Source: Caballeronia zhejiangensis (GTDB lineage Bacteria; Pseudomonadota; Gammaproteobacteria; Burkholderiales; Burkholderiaceae). From it: DNA of 64,000 nt. Below the pieces are notes generated by a model, which was not told where the DNA came from, searched no databases, and saw only the letters and a list, made by a program, of their open reading frames with translations. Position 1 is the first letter of the stretch. Every line of letters starts with the position of its first letter. Positions 8,740 to 17,502 of this stretch are shown one piece after another. The position numbers were made by a program, and so were the translations under genes. The stretch covers positions 1-64,000 of the forward strand of contig NZ_JFHD01000030.1 of NCBI RefSeq assembly GCF_000698575.1, given 5' to 3'.

Positions 8740-9579
8740 TCAGAAGAGCCGCAACAAGCCGTCGAGTCCGACGAAGTTGAACGCGAGACTCGCCGATTGC
8801 CGCACGACCGGCTTCGCGCGGAACGCGACCGATAATCCGGCTTCCGCCATCATCTTCAGGTCGTTCGAGCCGTCGCCCATTGCGATCGCGCGTTTCGGAT
8901 CGATGCCGATCTGCGCGCACGTTTCGATGAGCGTGCGCGCCTTCACATCCGCGTTCACGATCTCGCCGACGACCTTGCCGGTCAGCTTCCCATCGACGAT
9001 TTCGAGCGTATTCGCGCGCGTGTAATCGAGGCCGAGCCGCGCCTTCAGACGCTCGGTGAAGAACGTGAAGCCGCCCGACACGAGCAGCGTTTTCAGGCCC
9101 GCCGCGCGCGCGCCTTCGAGCATGCGTTCCGCGCCCGGCGACAGTTGCAGGCGCTCTTCGTAGACGCGTTCCAACGCGCTTGCATCGAGACCTTTGAGGA
9201 GCGCGACGCGGCGCGTGAGGCTCTCGTTGAAGTCCTTGATCTCGCCGCGCATCGACGCTTCGGTGATTGCCGCGACTTCGGCTTTCAGCCCGCAAAAATC
9301 CGCGATTTCGTCGATGCACTCGATCGTGATGAGCGTCGAATCCATGTCCATCGCGACGAGGCCGAAATCGGCGAGCTTCGCGTTCGCTTCGATAAAGGCG
9401 TAATCGAGCGCATGGGTGCCGCAATAAGCGTCGATGTCGGGGCGCTGCAGCGGATCGGCGTCGATGAGACGCAGAAGGGTGTCGTCGACGCGCTGCGTCT
9501 CTTTGGCGCGTGCGAGCGCCGCGAGCGGCCGCAGATGCGAATCGGAAATGGCGCTGGGACTTTGAATGACGAGGTTCAT
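8740..9579 (-). CDS. serB: Phosphoserine phosphatase SerB
   Basis: A 279-residue HAD-family phosphatase performing the last step of serine synthesis. The catalytic DXDXT motif appears as AMDMDSTLI, with motif II SGGF (LLVSGGFTFF) and motif III in the MGDGSNDLKM loop. About 75 N-terminal residues form the ACT-like regulatory region. The start is ATG 9579, giving the family's usual N-terminus MNLVIQSP. Longer upstream reading in this frame has no support. It converges with metC across a shared terminator. Confidence 0.95.
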   Translation of the reverse strand: MNLVIQSPSAISDSHLRPLAALARAKETQRVDDTLLRLIDADPLQRPDIDAYCGTHALDYAFIEANAKLADFGLVAMDMDSTLITIECIDEIADFCGLKAEVAAITEASMRGEIKDFNESLTRRVALLKGLDASALERVYEERLQLSPGAERMLEGARAAGLKTLLVSGGFTFFTERLKARLGLDYTRANTLEIVDGKLTGKVVGEIVNADVKARTLIETCAQIGIDPKRAIAMGDGSNDLKMMAEAGLSVAFRAKPVVRQSASLAFNFVGLDGLLRLF

Positions 9580-9625
9580 CAAAAAGAGCAGGAAAGGGCG
9601 GCGAAACCGCCATTGTAAAGAACCT

Positions 9626-10582
9626 TCAGCGCTGCACGCGCGCCGGATCGACATCCCAGTAAGGCGGCTCGCCGAACTGTACTGCGAGGAAGTCGATGAA
9701 CGCGAGCGTCTTCGGCGGCACGAACGCGCGGCTCGGATACACCGCCCAGATCGCGACGGTCTGCGCGAGCGGGTAATCGTCGAGCACGGTGACGAGTTCG
9801 CCGCTCGCGAGCAAGGGCGCGACGCTCCACGTCGATTTGAGGCCGATGCCGATGCCCGCCGCGAGCGCATCCCGGATCACTTCGCCGTTGTCCGTCACGA
9901 TGCGCCCGGACACGCGCACGTCGATGACGCCCGTCGGCGTGACGAAGCTCCAGTCGCGCTGATCGGCGAGGATCACGCATTCGTGATCGACGAGATCGGC
10001 GGGATGGCGCGGCGTGCCGTGTTCGGCGAGATACGCGGGCGATGCGCACAGCACGCGCCGGTTGCTCGCGAGCTTTTTCGCGACGAGCGTCGAATCCTTC
10101 AGCGCGCCGATGCGGATCGCGAGGTCGATGCCTTCATCGACGAGATCGACGATCTGATCGGTCATGCGCAAATCGACGGTCACGCCGGGAAACTGGCGCA
10201 GAAACGCCGGAATCAGCGGCGAGATGTGCTGGCGGCCGAGCGAAGACGGCATCGTCACGCGCAGCCGGCCATGCGGATGCGCCCGCGCGCGCCCGACCGA
10301 TGCGCGCGCGGCTTCGGCGGCGTCGAGCAGTTCGCGCGCGCGCGCCGCGAAAATCTCGCCTTCCTGCGTGACGGAGACCCGCCGCGTCGTGCGATGCAGA
10401 AGCCGGGTGCCGAGCATGCGCTCCAGCCCGGCGATGCGCGCGCTCGCCACCGCCGGCGACAAGCCGAATTCCCGCGCCGCCGCCGACAGATTCGCCAGCG
10501 CCGCCGCGCGCACAAAAAGGCCGACGTCGAGCAGATCGAGCCGCTCGCGCGTCGTGTCTTCCGTTACAGGATCGCTCGCCAT
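9626..10582 (-). CDS. LysR-family transcriptional regulator
   Basis: 318 residues. The winged-helix DNA-binding domain (about residues 16-75) contains LSAAAREFGLSPAVASARI. The substrate-binding domain follows, of the CrgA/DmlR-like subgroup (RIGALKDS, ASPAYLAEHGTP). It is divergent from the alcohol dehydrogenase gene at 10683, and the 100-bp shared region has a near-palindrome around 10618-10634. The classical arrangement suggests that it controls that dehydrogenase. The inducer is unknown. Confidence 0.9.
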   Translation of the reverse strand: MASDPVTEDTTRERLDLLDVGLFVRAAALANLSAAAREFGLSPAVASARIAGLERMLGTRLLHRTTRRVSVTQEGEIFAARARELLDAAEAARASVGRARAHPHGRLRVTMPSSLGRQHISPLIPAFLRQFPGVTVDLRMTDQIVDLVDEGIDLAIRIGALKDSTLVAKKLASNRRVLCASPAYLAEHGTPRHPADLVDHECVILADQRDWSFVTPTGVIDVRVSGRIVTDNGEVIRDALAAGIGIGLKSTWSVAPLLASGELVTVLDDYPLAQTVAIWAVYPSRAFVPPKTLAFIDFLAVQFGEPPYWDVDPARVQR

Positions 10583-10682
10583 TCGATGGATTTCCCGAAA
10601 AATGTTTCAGCGATTATGACGGTTTTCGAAAGACCGATCGCACTTTAAGATCGAATCCAGTCCACTCACGACGGAGCAAAAA

Positions 10683-11699
10683 ATGAAAGCCATCGGTTTG
10701 ACCCGCTATCTCCCGATTTCCAATCCCGGATCGCTCGTCGATATCGAACTCGACAAGCCCACGCCGACCGGCCGCGATCTGCTCGTGAAAATCGAAGCGA
10801 TCGCCGTCAATCCCGTCGACACGAAAGTGCGCGCGCCGAAAGACAAGATCGAGGAGACGCCGCGCGTGCTCGGCTGGGACGCGGCGGGCGTCGTGGAAGC
10901 GGTCGGCCCGGACGTGACGCTCTTCAAGGCCGGCGATCCGGTCTACTACGCGGGCGACATTACGCGTCAAGGCGTGAACAGCGAGTTTCATCTGATCGAC
11001 GAGCGCATTGTCGGCGCGAAGCCGAAATCGCTCGATTTCACCCACGCCGCCGCGCTGCCGCTCACGACGATCACCGCGTGGGAAGCGCTCTTCGAGCGGC
11101 TCGGCGTGTCGGCGGAAGGCAAAGACGCGGGCAAGTCGGTGCTGATTATCGGCGGCGCGGGCGGCGTCGGCTCGATCGGCATTCAGCTGGCGAAGCGCGT
11201 CGCGAAATTGCAGGTGATCGCCACTGCCTCGCGGCCCGAATCGGCGAAATGGGCCGAAGACCTCGGCGCGGATCACATCGTCAATCACTTCGACGACATT
11301 CCGAAGCAGATGAAGGCAATCGGCTTTCCCGAAGTCGATTACGTGCTGATCTTCAACGACACCGACAAGCATTTTCCCGCGGCCGCCGACGTCATCAAGC
11401 CGCAAGGGGGCATCGCGTCGATCGTCGAGAACGCGCAGCCCGTTCCCGTCGAATTGCTGAAAGCGAAGAGCGCGGCGTTTCACTGGGAGTTCATGTTCAC
11501 GCGCGCGATGTTCAAGACGCCCGACATGATCGAGCAGCACAAGCTGCTGTCCGAAGTGGCGCGGCTGATCGACGCAGGCACCATCCGCACGACGCTCGGG
11601 AAGAATCTCGGCGCGATCAACGCGGCGAATCTGCGCGAGGCGCATCGCCTTCTGGAAGAAGGGCGCACGGTCGGCAAGCTCGTGCTGACCGGCTTCTGA
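10683..11699 (+). CDS. Zinc-type alcohol dehydrogenase-like / quinone oxidoreductase family protein
   Basis: 338 residues of the medium-chain dehydrogenase superfamily. The N-terminal GroES-like domain has VNPVDTKVRAP and LGWDAAGVVEAVG. The Rossmann fold carries the NAD(P)H loop GGAGGVGSIG at about residues 158-167. The cysteine and histidine ligands of catalytic zinc ADHs are absent, so a zinc-independent quinone/enone reductase (YhdH/QOR-like, close to 'zinc-binding ADH family' annotations) is likelier. The substrate is unknown. It is divergent from a LysR regulator and followed by a weak terminator. Confidence 0.85.
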   Translation: MKAIGLTRYLPISNPGSLVDIELDKPTPTGRDLLVKIEAIAVNPVDTKVRAPKDKIEETPRVLGWDAAGVVEAVGPDVTLFKAGDPVYYAGDITRQGVNSEFHLIDERIVGAKPKSLDFTHAAALPLTTITAWEALFERLGVSAEGKDAGKSVLIIGGAGGVGSIGIQLAKRVAKLQVIATASRPESAKWAEDLGADHIVNHFDDIPKQMKAIGFPEVDYVLIFNDTDKHFPAAADVIKPQGGIASIVENAQPVPVELLKAKSAAFHWEFMFTRAMFKTPDMIEQHKLLSEVARLIDAGTIRTTLGKNLGAINAANLREAHRLLEEGRTVGKLVLTGF

Positions 11700-11800
11700 C
11701 GAATGTGTTGACGAACATCATCGACGTTGCTGCTCACGCGGGTTTTCCACTAGGATGAGCCAGCGGGCGGGGCGCTAGACTGGATCGGCCCTACAGCTTG

Positions 11801-11831
11801 CCGGCGCTTCGCGGCGCCGGTCTTTCCTTCC
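11801..11831 (+). terminator. Weak intrinsic terminator after the dehydrogenase gene
   Basis: CCGGCGC, a six-base loop, GCGCCGG, then a pyrimidine-rich TCTTTCCTTCC tail. Confidence 0.45.
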
Positions 11832-11856
11832 AAGCGCTCGATACGGAGGTGGCGGC

Positions 11857-12408
11857 ATGAATCGTCGTTTGATCGTTCGTCGCATCGTTTCCGTCGCCGC
11901 GCTCGCGCTGTTCGCAGCGACCGCCCACGCGACGCCAGGCATCAAGGTTCTCTCCGAAGCGCCCAATGACGGCCCCATCAAGTACACGGTGAAGATGGCG
12001 TCGAAGAATTTCGGCAACGAGCAGGAAACGCGCACCATCCGCTCGGGCCAGACCGACGACTTCACCTGGCAGGGCACCGCGCCGAGCGGCGCGCAGGCCG
12101 TACCGGACGGGTGCCCGCAGGCGGCGTCGGTTCCCAAAAGCGCCGACGGGCAAGCGGTGCGGCAAGTGCAGATCCGCTTCGCGCCGGTCGTCGCGGACAA
12201 CGGCGCGGCGAACGTGCAGATCAGCTTTCGCGCATACGCGCCGAAGGGCACGAGCAAGGTGACCGTGGGCGGCAAGAGCCTGCAATGTCCCGTCGATAAT
12301 CGCTTCAGCCAGATCGTGCGCTTCTCGATGCCGACCTCTACCGGCTCCAAGAAAACCGTCACGCTCGATGACGGCACGCAGTTGACCGTCACCGCGAGCC
12401 GCAAGTAA
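11857..12408 (+). CDS. Secreted hypothetical protein
   Basis: 183 residues with a classical Sec signal peptide (two Arg-rich stretches, then VAALALFAATAHA, cleavage expected after AHA near residue 26). The mature part is polar and beta-rich with two cysteines (DGCPQ and QCPVD) that could form a disulfide. It resembles a small Burkholderia periplasmic family (I associate it with DUF6013, from memory only). AGGTGG precedes ATG 11857 and an intrinsic terminator follows, so it is probably monocistronic. No function can be assigned. Confidence 0.75.
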   Translation: MNRRLIVRRIVSVAALALFAATAHATPGIKVLSEAPNDGPIKYTVKMASKNFGNEQETRTIRSGQTDDFTWQGTAPSGAQAVPDGCPQAASVPKSADGQAVRQVQIRFAPVVADNGAANVQISFRAYAPKGTSKVTVGGKSLQCPVDNRFSQIVRFSMPTSTGSKKTVTLDDGTQLTVTASRK

Positions 12409-12416
12409 CTCGATGG

Positions 12417-12444
12417 ACGCGCCAGCCTTCCCGGCGCGTTTTTT
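12417..12444 (+). terminator. Intrinsic terminator after the secreted protein gene
   Basis: ACGCGCC, a nine-base loop, GGCGCGT, followed by a six-T run. Confidence 0.8.
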
Positions 12445-12704
12445 CGATGCCGCATACGCAACTAACTGTCTCGTTTTCCGAACCGCGCAAACTTGTCGCG
12501 CAAACTCATCCTCAGTAAAGCTTACAGATGAACGGCCGCACGCAAGCGCGGGCGACCCGGCGCGCCGTGCGTCCGCACGCCCGCGCCGCTTGGCACGCTT
12601 TGTGCGAATCTTGTCGATGCCGCGCTGAAAACGGCGCGCAGAAACGCTTGGGCGCATGTTCCCGAGCGTATCCATCGATTCGATCCGACAGCGAAGGTGT
12701 CGCA

Positions 12705-13613
12705 ATGCCGCACATGATCTGGAAAGGCGCGATCAGCTTCGGGCTGGTCCACGTGCCCGTGCAACTCTATCCGGCGACGCAGTCGGAGAAGGTCGGCTTC
12801 AACCTGCTCGACAAGCGCTCGATGGACCCGATCGGCTACAAGCAGATCAACAAGAACACGGGCAAGGAAGTCACGCGCGACAACATCGTGCGCGGCTTCG
12901 AATATGAGAAGGGCAAGTACGTCGTGATGACCGACGCCGAAATCCGCGCGGCCAATCCCGAATCGACGCAGACGGTCGATATTCTCGCCTTCGTCGATGC
13001 GCCCGAGATCTCGTTCCTCTCGCTCGATACGCCGTACTACCTCGCGCCCGATCGCAAAGGCGAAAAGGTCTACGCGCTGCTTCGCGATGCGCTGAAGGAT
13101 ACGGGCAAGGTCGGCATCGCGAGCGTCGTGCTGCACAACAAGCAACATCTGGCGGCGCTGATTCCGGTCGGCCCCGCGCTCGCGCTCAACACACTGCGCT
13201 GGGGCGACGAAGTGCGCGACTTCAGCCAGTTCAAGTTCCCGGACGAAGACACGAAAAAGGCCGGCGTCACGCCGAAGGAACTCGAAATGGCCAAGCGTCT
13301 CATCGACGACATGAGCGACACCTGGGACCCGACGAAGTATCACGACACCTTCAAGGACGACATCATGGCGCTCGTCGACAGGAAGGTGAAGGAAGGCAAG
13401 GTTGCCGAGGTGATGAAGATCGACGAAGGTGGCGAGGAAAAGGCATCCGCCGACATCCTCGACTTGTCCGAACTGCTCAAGCGCAGCCTGAAGAAAGGCG
13501 GCGCGGCGAAACGCGGCGGCAAGGCCGCGCAATCCGATGACGATTCGGGCGACGAAAGCGGCGAGGAAACCGCGCGTCCGGCACGCAAGACGACGCGCCG
13601 CAAACGCGCATAA
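12705..13613 (+). CDS. ku: Non-homologous end-joining protein Ku
   Basis: A 302-residue prokaryotic Ku that binds DNA double-strand ends as a homodimer and recruits LigD. The start MPHMIWKGAISFGLVHVPV is characteristic. The Ku core covers about residues 1-250. A basic C-terminal tail rich in Lys/Arg (ending TRRKRA) fits the extended DNA-binding tail seen in many bacterial Ku proteins. AAGGTG precedes ATG 12705. It lies 18 bp upstream of ligD, forming a two-gene repair operon. The 296-bp gap upstream holds the previous gene's terminator and, presumably, the promoter. Confidence 0.95.
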   Translation: MPHMIWKGAISFGLVHVPVQLYPATQSEKVGFNLLDKRSMDPIGYKQINKNTGKEVTRDNIVRGFEYEKGKYVVMTDAEIRAANPESTQTVDILAFVDAPEISFLSLDTPYYLAPDRKGEKVYALLRDALKDTGKVGIASVVLHNKQHLAALIPVGPALALNTLRWGDEVRDFSQFKFPDEDTKKAGVTPKELEMAKRLIDDMSDTWDPTKYHDTFKDDIMALVDRKVKEGKVAEVMKIDEGGEEKASADILDLSELLKRSLKKGGAAKRGGKAAQSDDDSGDESGEETARPARKTTRRKRA

Positions 13614-13631
13614 GCGCACGACCCAACGACG

Positions 13632-16346
13632 ATGGCTGAGAAACTCGAAACCTATCAACGGATGCGGCGTTTCGACAAGACGCCGGAGCCGTCCGGCGCC
13701 ACGAAGCGCAGCGCGCGCGCGAAAAAGGCCACGCAAAGCGCGCTGTCCTTCGTGATTCAGGAACACGACGCACGCCGCTTGCATTACGACTTCCGTCTCG
13801 AACTCGATGGCACGCTCAAATCATGGGCGGTGCCGAAAGGGCCGAGTCTCGATCCGTCGGTGAAGCGGCTGGCGGTGCACGTCGAAGATCATCCGCTCGA
13901 TTACGGCTCGTTCGAAGGCGAGATTCCCGAGGGCAACTACGGCGCGGGCAGCGTCATCGTGTGGGATCGCGGGACCTGGGCGCCGCAATCGGGCAGCGTC
14001 GAGGACGCGGCGCGCGAGTATGCAAAGGGCAAGCTCAAGTTCACGCTGGACGGCGAAAAGCTGCACGGCGGCTGGACGCTCGTGAAAAGCCACATGCGCG
14101 GCAGCGGCGACAAGGAGCAATGGCTGCTCATCAAGGAGCGTGACGACGAAGCGCGCCCCGAAGCCGAGTACGACATCTTGCTGAAGAAACCCGGCAGCGT
14201 GCTGTCCGATTCGCTCGGCGCACGCGACGAAACCGGTGCGCTGCGCGAGCGCAACGAACGCAAGGCGGGCGCGAAGAAAGCGCCGGCGCGCAAGACCTCG
14301 GCGAAAGCAGCGAAGGCGGGGAATGGTCACGCGCATCCGGATATCGTCGCAAATCGCAACGCCGAGTCGTTGCGCACGTTGTCGCACGAACCGGCGATCG
14401 AAGGCGCGCAAAAGGCGAAGCTGCCCGCGACGCTCAAGCCGCAACTCGCCACGCTCGTCGATGCCGCGCCGCCCGGAGATGATTGGGGCTACGAAATAAA
14501 GTTCGATGGCTATCGCGTGCTCGCGCGCATCGAAACGGTGAAGGGCAAGCGCGAAGTTCGCATCTATACGCGCAACGGCAACGACTGGACCGCGAAGTTC
14601 TCGAAGCAGGTGAAGGCGCTCGACAAGCTCGATATCGAAAGCGGCTGGCTGGACGGCGAAGCCGTGGTGCTCGACGAGCGCGGCTTGCCCGACTTCCAGG
14701 CGCTGCAGAACGCATTCGACGTGGGGCGCCCGCAAGACATCGTCGTCTATTTCTTCGACGTGCCGTATCTGAACGGCTACGACTTGCGCAACGTGCCGCT
14801 CGTGCAACGCCGCGCGATCCTGAAGGCGGTCATCGAGCCGCTCGACGATCCGGTGCTGCGCTTCTCGCAAGACTTCGCCTTTCACGCCGACGACCTGCTC
14901 AAGAGCGCTTGCGACATGGCGCTGGAAGGCATCATCGGCAAGCGGATCGACAGCACCTATGTCTCGGGGCGCAGTGCGTCGTGGATCAAGCTCAAGTGCA
15001 GACGCCGCCAGGAATTCGTGATCGGCGGCTATTCGGAGCCCTCTGGCAGCCGCGGGCAGTTCGGCGCGCTGCTGCTCGGCGTCTACGATACGGACGGCAA
15101 GTTGCAGTACGCAGGGCGCGTCGGCAGCGGCTTCGATCACGCGACGCTCGTCGCGGTGAAGAAGGAACTCGACAAGCGCGAGACTCAACGCATGCCCTTT
15201 GCAAGCGAGCCGCAGGAACGCAGCCGCACGCCCGTGCATTGGGTGAAGCCCGAGCTCGTGGCCGAATGCAATTTCGCGGAATGGACCAAGGAGCGCATCG
15301 TGCGACAAGCATCGTTCGTCAGTTTGCGGGACGATAAACCCGCGCGTCAGATCGTGAAGGAAGAGCCCGTGGCCGCGAAGAAAGTCGCGGCAAAGAAAAT
15401 CGCGGCGAAGAAGACGACGGCCGCGAAAAAGGCCAAGGCGAGTCCGGCTGAAATCGAAGGCGTGAAGATCAGCCATCCGGATCGCGTGATCGACAAATCG
15501 ACGGGGCTGACCAAGCTCGACGTCGTCGAGTATTACGCGTCGGTCGCCGACTGGATGCTGCCGCATCTGAAGGATCGGCCGGTGTCGCTCGTGCGCGCGC
15601 CGGAAGACATCGGCGGCGAGCTCTTCTTTCAGAAGCACAGCGCGAAGCTCGCGATTCCGCATATCACGCAGCATCCCGATATCGATCCGGGACATCCGCC
15701 GCTGCTCACGATCGAATCGTCGCAGGCGCTCGTCGGCACCGCGCAGATGGGCACGATCGAGCTGCATACGTGGAACGCGGTGGCGTCGAACATCGAGAAG
15801 CCGGATCGCATGATCTTCGATCTCGATCCGGGCGAAGGCGTCGGCTGGGAACGCATGATCGAGGCTGCGAAGCTCACGAAGGATCTGCTCGTCGAGCTCG
15901 GTCTCACGTCGTTCTGCAAGACGAGCGGCGGCAAGGGCTTTCATGTGGTCGTGCCGCTTGCGAAGCAGGCGAGCTGGGACGACATGAAGGATTTCTCGCA
16001 GGCCGTCGCGCAGCATATGGCGAGCACGCTGCCCAAGCTCTTCTCCGCGAAAATGGGCATGCAGAATCGCAAGGGCAAGATCTTCATCGACTATCTGCGC
16101 AACAACCGCGGCTCCAGCACGGTCGCCGCATTCTCGCTGCGCGCGCGGCCGGGGCTCGGCGCATCCATGCCGCTTGCCTGGGACGAACTCGATTCCGTCA
16201 CGAGCGGCGATCAATGGCATATCGGCAACGTGCGCGAGCGGCTCGATGCGCTGAAGAGCGATCCGTGGGCGGGCTATGACAAGGCGCGTCAGCGGCTCAC
16301 GGCGGAGATGAAGAAGCGGCTTGGCATGAACGCATCGCGCAAGTGA
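13632..16346 (+). CDS. ligD: Multifunctional DNA ligase D (PE-LIG-POL)
   Basis: 904 residues with three catalytic domains in Pseudomonas order. The 3'-phosphoesterase comes first (about 30-200: HDARRLHYDFRLELDG). The ATP-dependent ligase follows (about 255-560, nucleotidyl lysine in IKFDGYRVL). The primase-polymerase is last (about 615-900, catalytic acids in FDLDPGEG). Two Ala/Lys-rich linkers, around residues 215-240 and 575-605, resemble histone-H1 tails and may help DNA tethering. It fills and seals ends presented by Ku, encoded just upstream. The gene is intact and full length, and the reading frame has no break. Confidence 0.95.
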   Translation: MAEKLETYQRMRRFDKTPEPSGATKRSARAKKATQSALSFVIQEHDARRLHYDFRLELDGTLKSWAVPKGPSLDPSVKRLAVHVEDHPLDYGSFEGEIPEGNYGAGSVIVWDRGTWAPQSGSVEDAAREYAKGKLKFTLDGEKLHGGWTLVKSHMRGSGDKEQWLLIKERDDEARPEAEYDILLKKPGSVLSDSLGARDETGALRERNERKAGAKKAPARKTSAKAAKAGNGHAHPDIVANRNAESLRTLSHEPAIEGAQKAKLPATLKPQLATLVDAAPPGDDWGYEIKFDGYRVLARIETVKGKREVRIYTRNGNDWTAKFSKQVKALDKLDIESGWLDGEAVVLDERGLPDFQALQNAFDVGRPQDIVVYFFDVPYLNGYDLRNVPLVQRRAILKAVIEPLDDPVLRFSQDFAFHADDLLKSACDMALEGIIGKRIDSTYVSGRSASWIKLKCRRRQEFVIGGYSEPSGSRGQFGALLLGVYDTDGKLQYAGRVGSGFDHATLVAVKKELDKRETQRMPFASEPQERSRTPVHWVKPELVAECNFAEWTKERIVRQASFVSLRDDKPARQIVKEEPVAAKKVAAKKIAAKKTTAAKKAKASPAEIEGVKISHPDRVIDKSTGLTKLDVVEYYASVADWMLPHLKDRPVSLVRAPEDIGGELFFQKHSAKLAIPHITQHPDIDPGHPPLLTIESSQALVGTAQMGTIELHTWNAVASNIEKPDRMIFDLDPGEGVGWERMIEAAKLTKDLLVELGLTSFCKTSGGKGFHVVVPLAKQASWDDMKDFSQAVAQHMASTLPKLFSAKMGMQNRKGKIFIDYLRNNRGSSTVAAFSLRARPGLGASMPLAWDELDSVTSGDQWHIGNVRERLDALKSDPWAGYDKARQRLTAEMKKRLGMNASRK

Positions 16347-16366
16347 GCGTTCACAAGGAGACGAAC

Positions 16367-16669
16367 ATGAAGCAGGCGAACGCGGGCCCGGAGAGCGTGC
16401 CCGAACGCGGACGCGAAATGGCGAGCAAGGATCGCGAGAAGCAGGCGCGCGACGATGCGTCGAACGCGCCGCTGCCTCACGAGGCGGATCAGAACGTCGA
16501 ATCGCAACGCGAACATGGCGCGCGCGATGTTGGCAAGCAGGCGCACGAGGACCTCGAACACGGTCTCGTCGACACGGACCGGCGCGGCGGCGGCGACTAT
16601 CAGCGCGACACGCAGCGCGACGAACATGCGAATGCGAACAGCGGCGAAGGGCAGTCGAAGGAGCGCTGA
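16367..16669 (+). CDS. Small hydrophilic hypothetical protein
   Basis: 100 residues from ATG 16367, chosen because AAGGAG lies seven bases ahead; an in-frame GTG at 16343 overlaps the ligD end. The composition is extreme: rich in Glu, Asp, Arg, Gln, His and Gly with almost no hydrophobic core, so it is probably disordered. It starts 20 bp after ligD and could be the third gene of the end-joining operon. It has no recognisable domain. It looks like the short stress-type hydrophilic proteins common in Burkholderia. Confidence 0.6.
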   Translation: MKQANAGPESVPERGREMASKDREKQARDDASNAPLPHEADQNVESQREHGARDVGKQAHEDLEHGLVDTDRRGGGDYQRDTQRDEHANANSGEGQSKER

Positions 16670-16872
16670 ACCGAACGGTGAAAAGCCTTCGCGGATGGCA
16701 GCGCGCGGGCCGCTTGCGTAGAATGATTCGTTGATCGGGAGCGGGCTTGAACGCAACGTTCGCCGCGTTTTTTCTACCGATGCGCGTATTTCAACAAGCG
16801 CGCAAACCGGTAAGCCCTTCCGATGCTTGCATCCCATGACCGCTTTGCGGACTGAAGCCAACACAACGGAAC

Positions 16873-17502
16873 ATGCCACTCGACCTTCTGTCCCGTCTGA
16901 AGAACGAAACCGCTGCGTGCCACGCGCGGCTGGAGAATGCGCTCGACCTGATGCGGGACGACCTTCAGCGCGACGAATACATCGCGCTGCTCGAACGATT
17001 CTATGGTTACGTCGCGCCGTGGGAAGACGCGGCGGCCGCGTGCCTGCCGTCGTCGCTCGCGGACTTTTTCGATGCGCGCCGCAAGGCGTCGCTCCTCGCC
17101 GCCGATCTCGCCGCGCTGACGGGTGAAACGCCGTCCGCCGGATCGCTGCCGCAAGCCGGCGCGCGCGATGACCTGCCGCGTATGGACAACATCGGCGATG
17201 CCATCGGCTCGATGTACGTGATGGAAGGCAGCACGCTCGGCGGCCGCTTCATCGCGCCGCATGTGGCCGCGCGTCTCGATCTCGCGCCGGGCATCGGCAA
17301 CGCGTATTTCGACGGCTACGGCCCGCGCACGGGCAGCATGTGGAACGCGTTTCGCGAGACCGCGGCGGCAAGCGTGCCCGAACGCCTTCACGACGATGCG
17401 GTGAAAGCCGCCATCGCGACGTTCGAAAGTCTGCAAGCGTGGCTGTGTCCTGAAGCAATCGGCATCGAGTATTCGCAGCCCGCGCCGGGAGCGGGTTCAT
17501 GA
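16873..17502 (+). CDS. bphO: Biliverdin-producing heme oxygenase BphO
   Basis: 209 residues of the bacterial heme oxygenase family, opening heme to biliverdin, the phytochrome chromophore. The proximal heme ligand is His17 in ACHARLE. The distal-helix signature is in MYVMEGSTLGG (about residues 115-125). The stop overlaps the bacteriophytochrome start by 4 bp (ATGA), so the two are translationally coupled and the chromophore is made beside its apoprotein. The 203-bp gap upstream holds a possible terminator (GAACG-CAA-CGTTC followed after six bases by a T-run) and presumably the promoter. Confidence 0.92.
   Translation: MPLDLLSRLKNETAACHARLENALDLMRDDLQRDEYIALLERFYGYVAPWEDAAAACLPSSLADFFDARRKASLLAADLAALTGETPSAGSLPQAGARDDLPRMDNIGDAIGSMYVMEGSTLGGRFIAPHVAARLDLAPGIGNAYFDGYGPRTGSMWNAFRETAAASVPERLHDDAVKAAIATFESLQAWLCPEAIGIEYSQPAPGAGS

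Noticed and set aside
13821-16220. Long open frame opposite ligD
   Set aside because: No domain sequence; a high-GC shadow of ligD.
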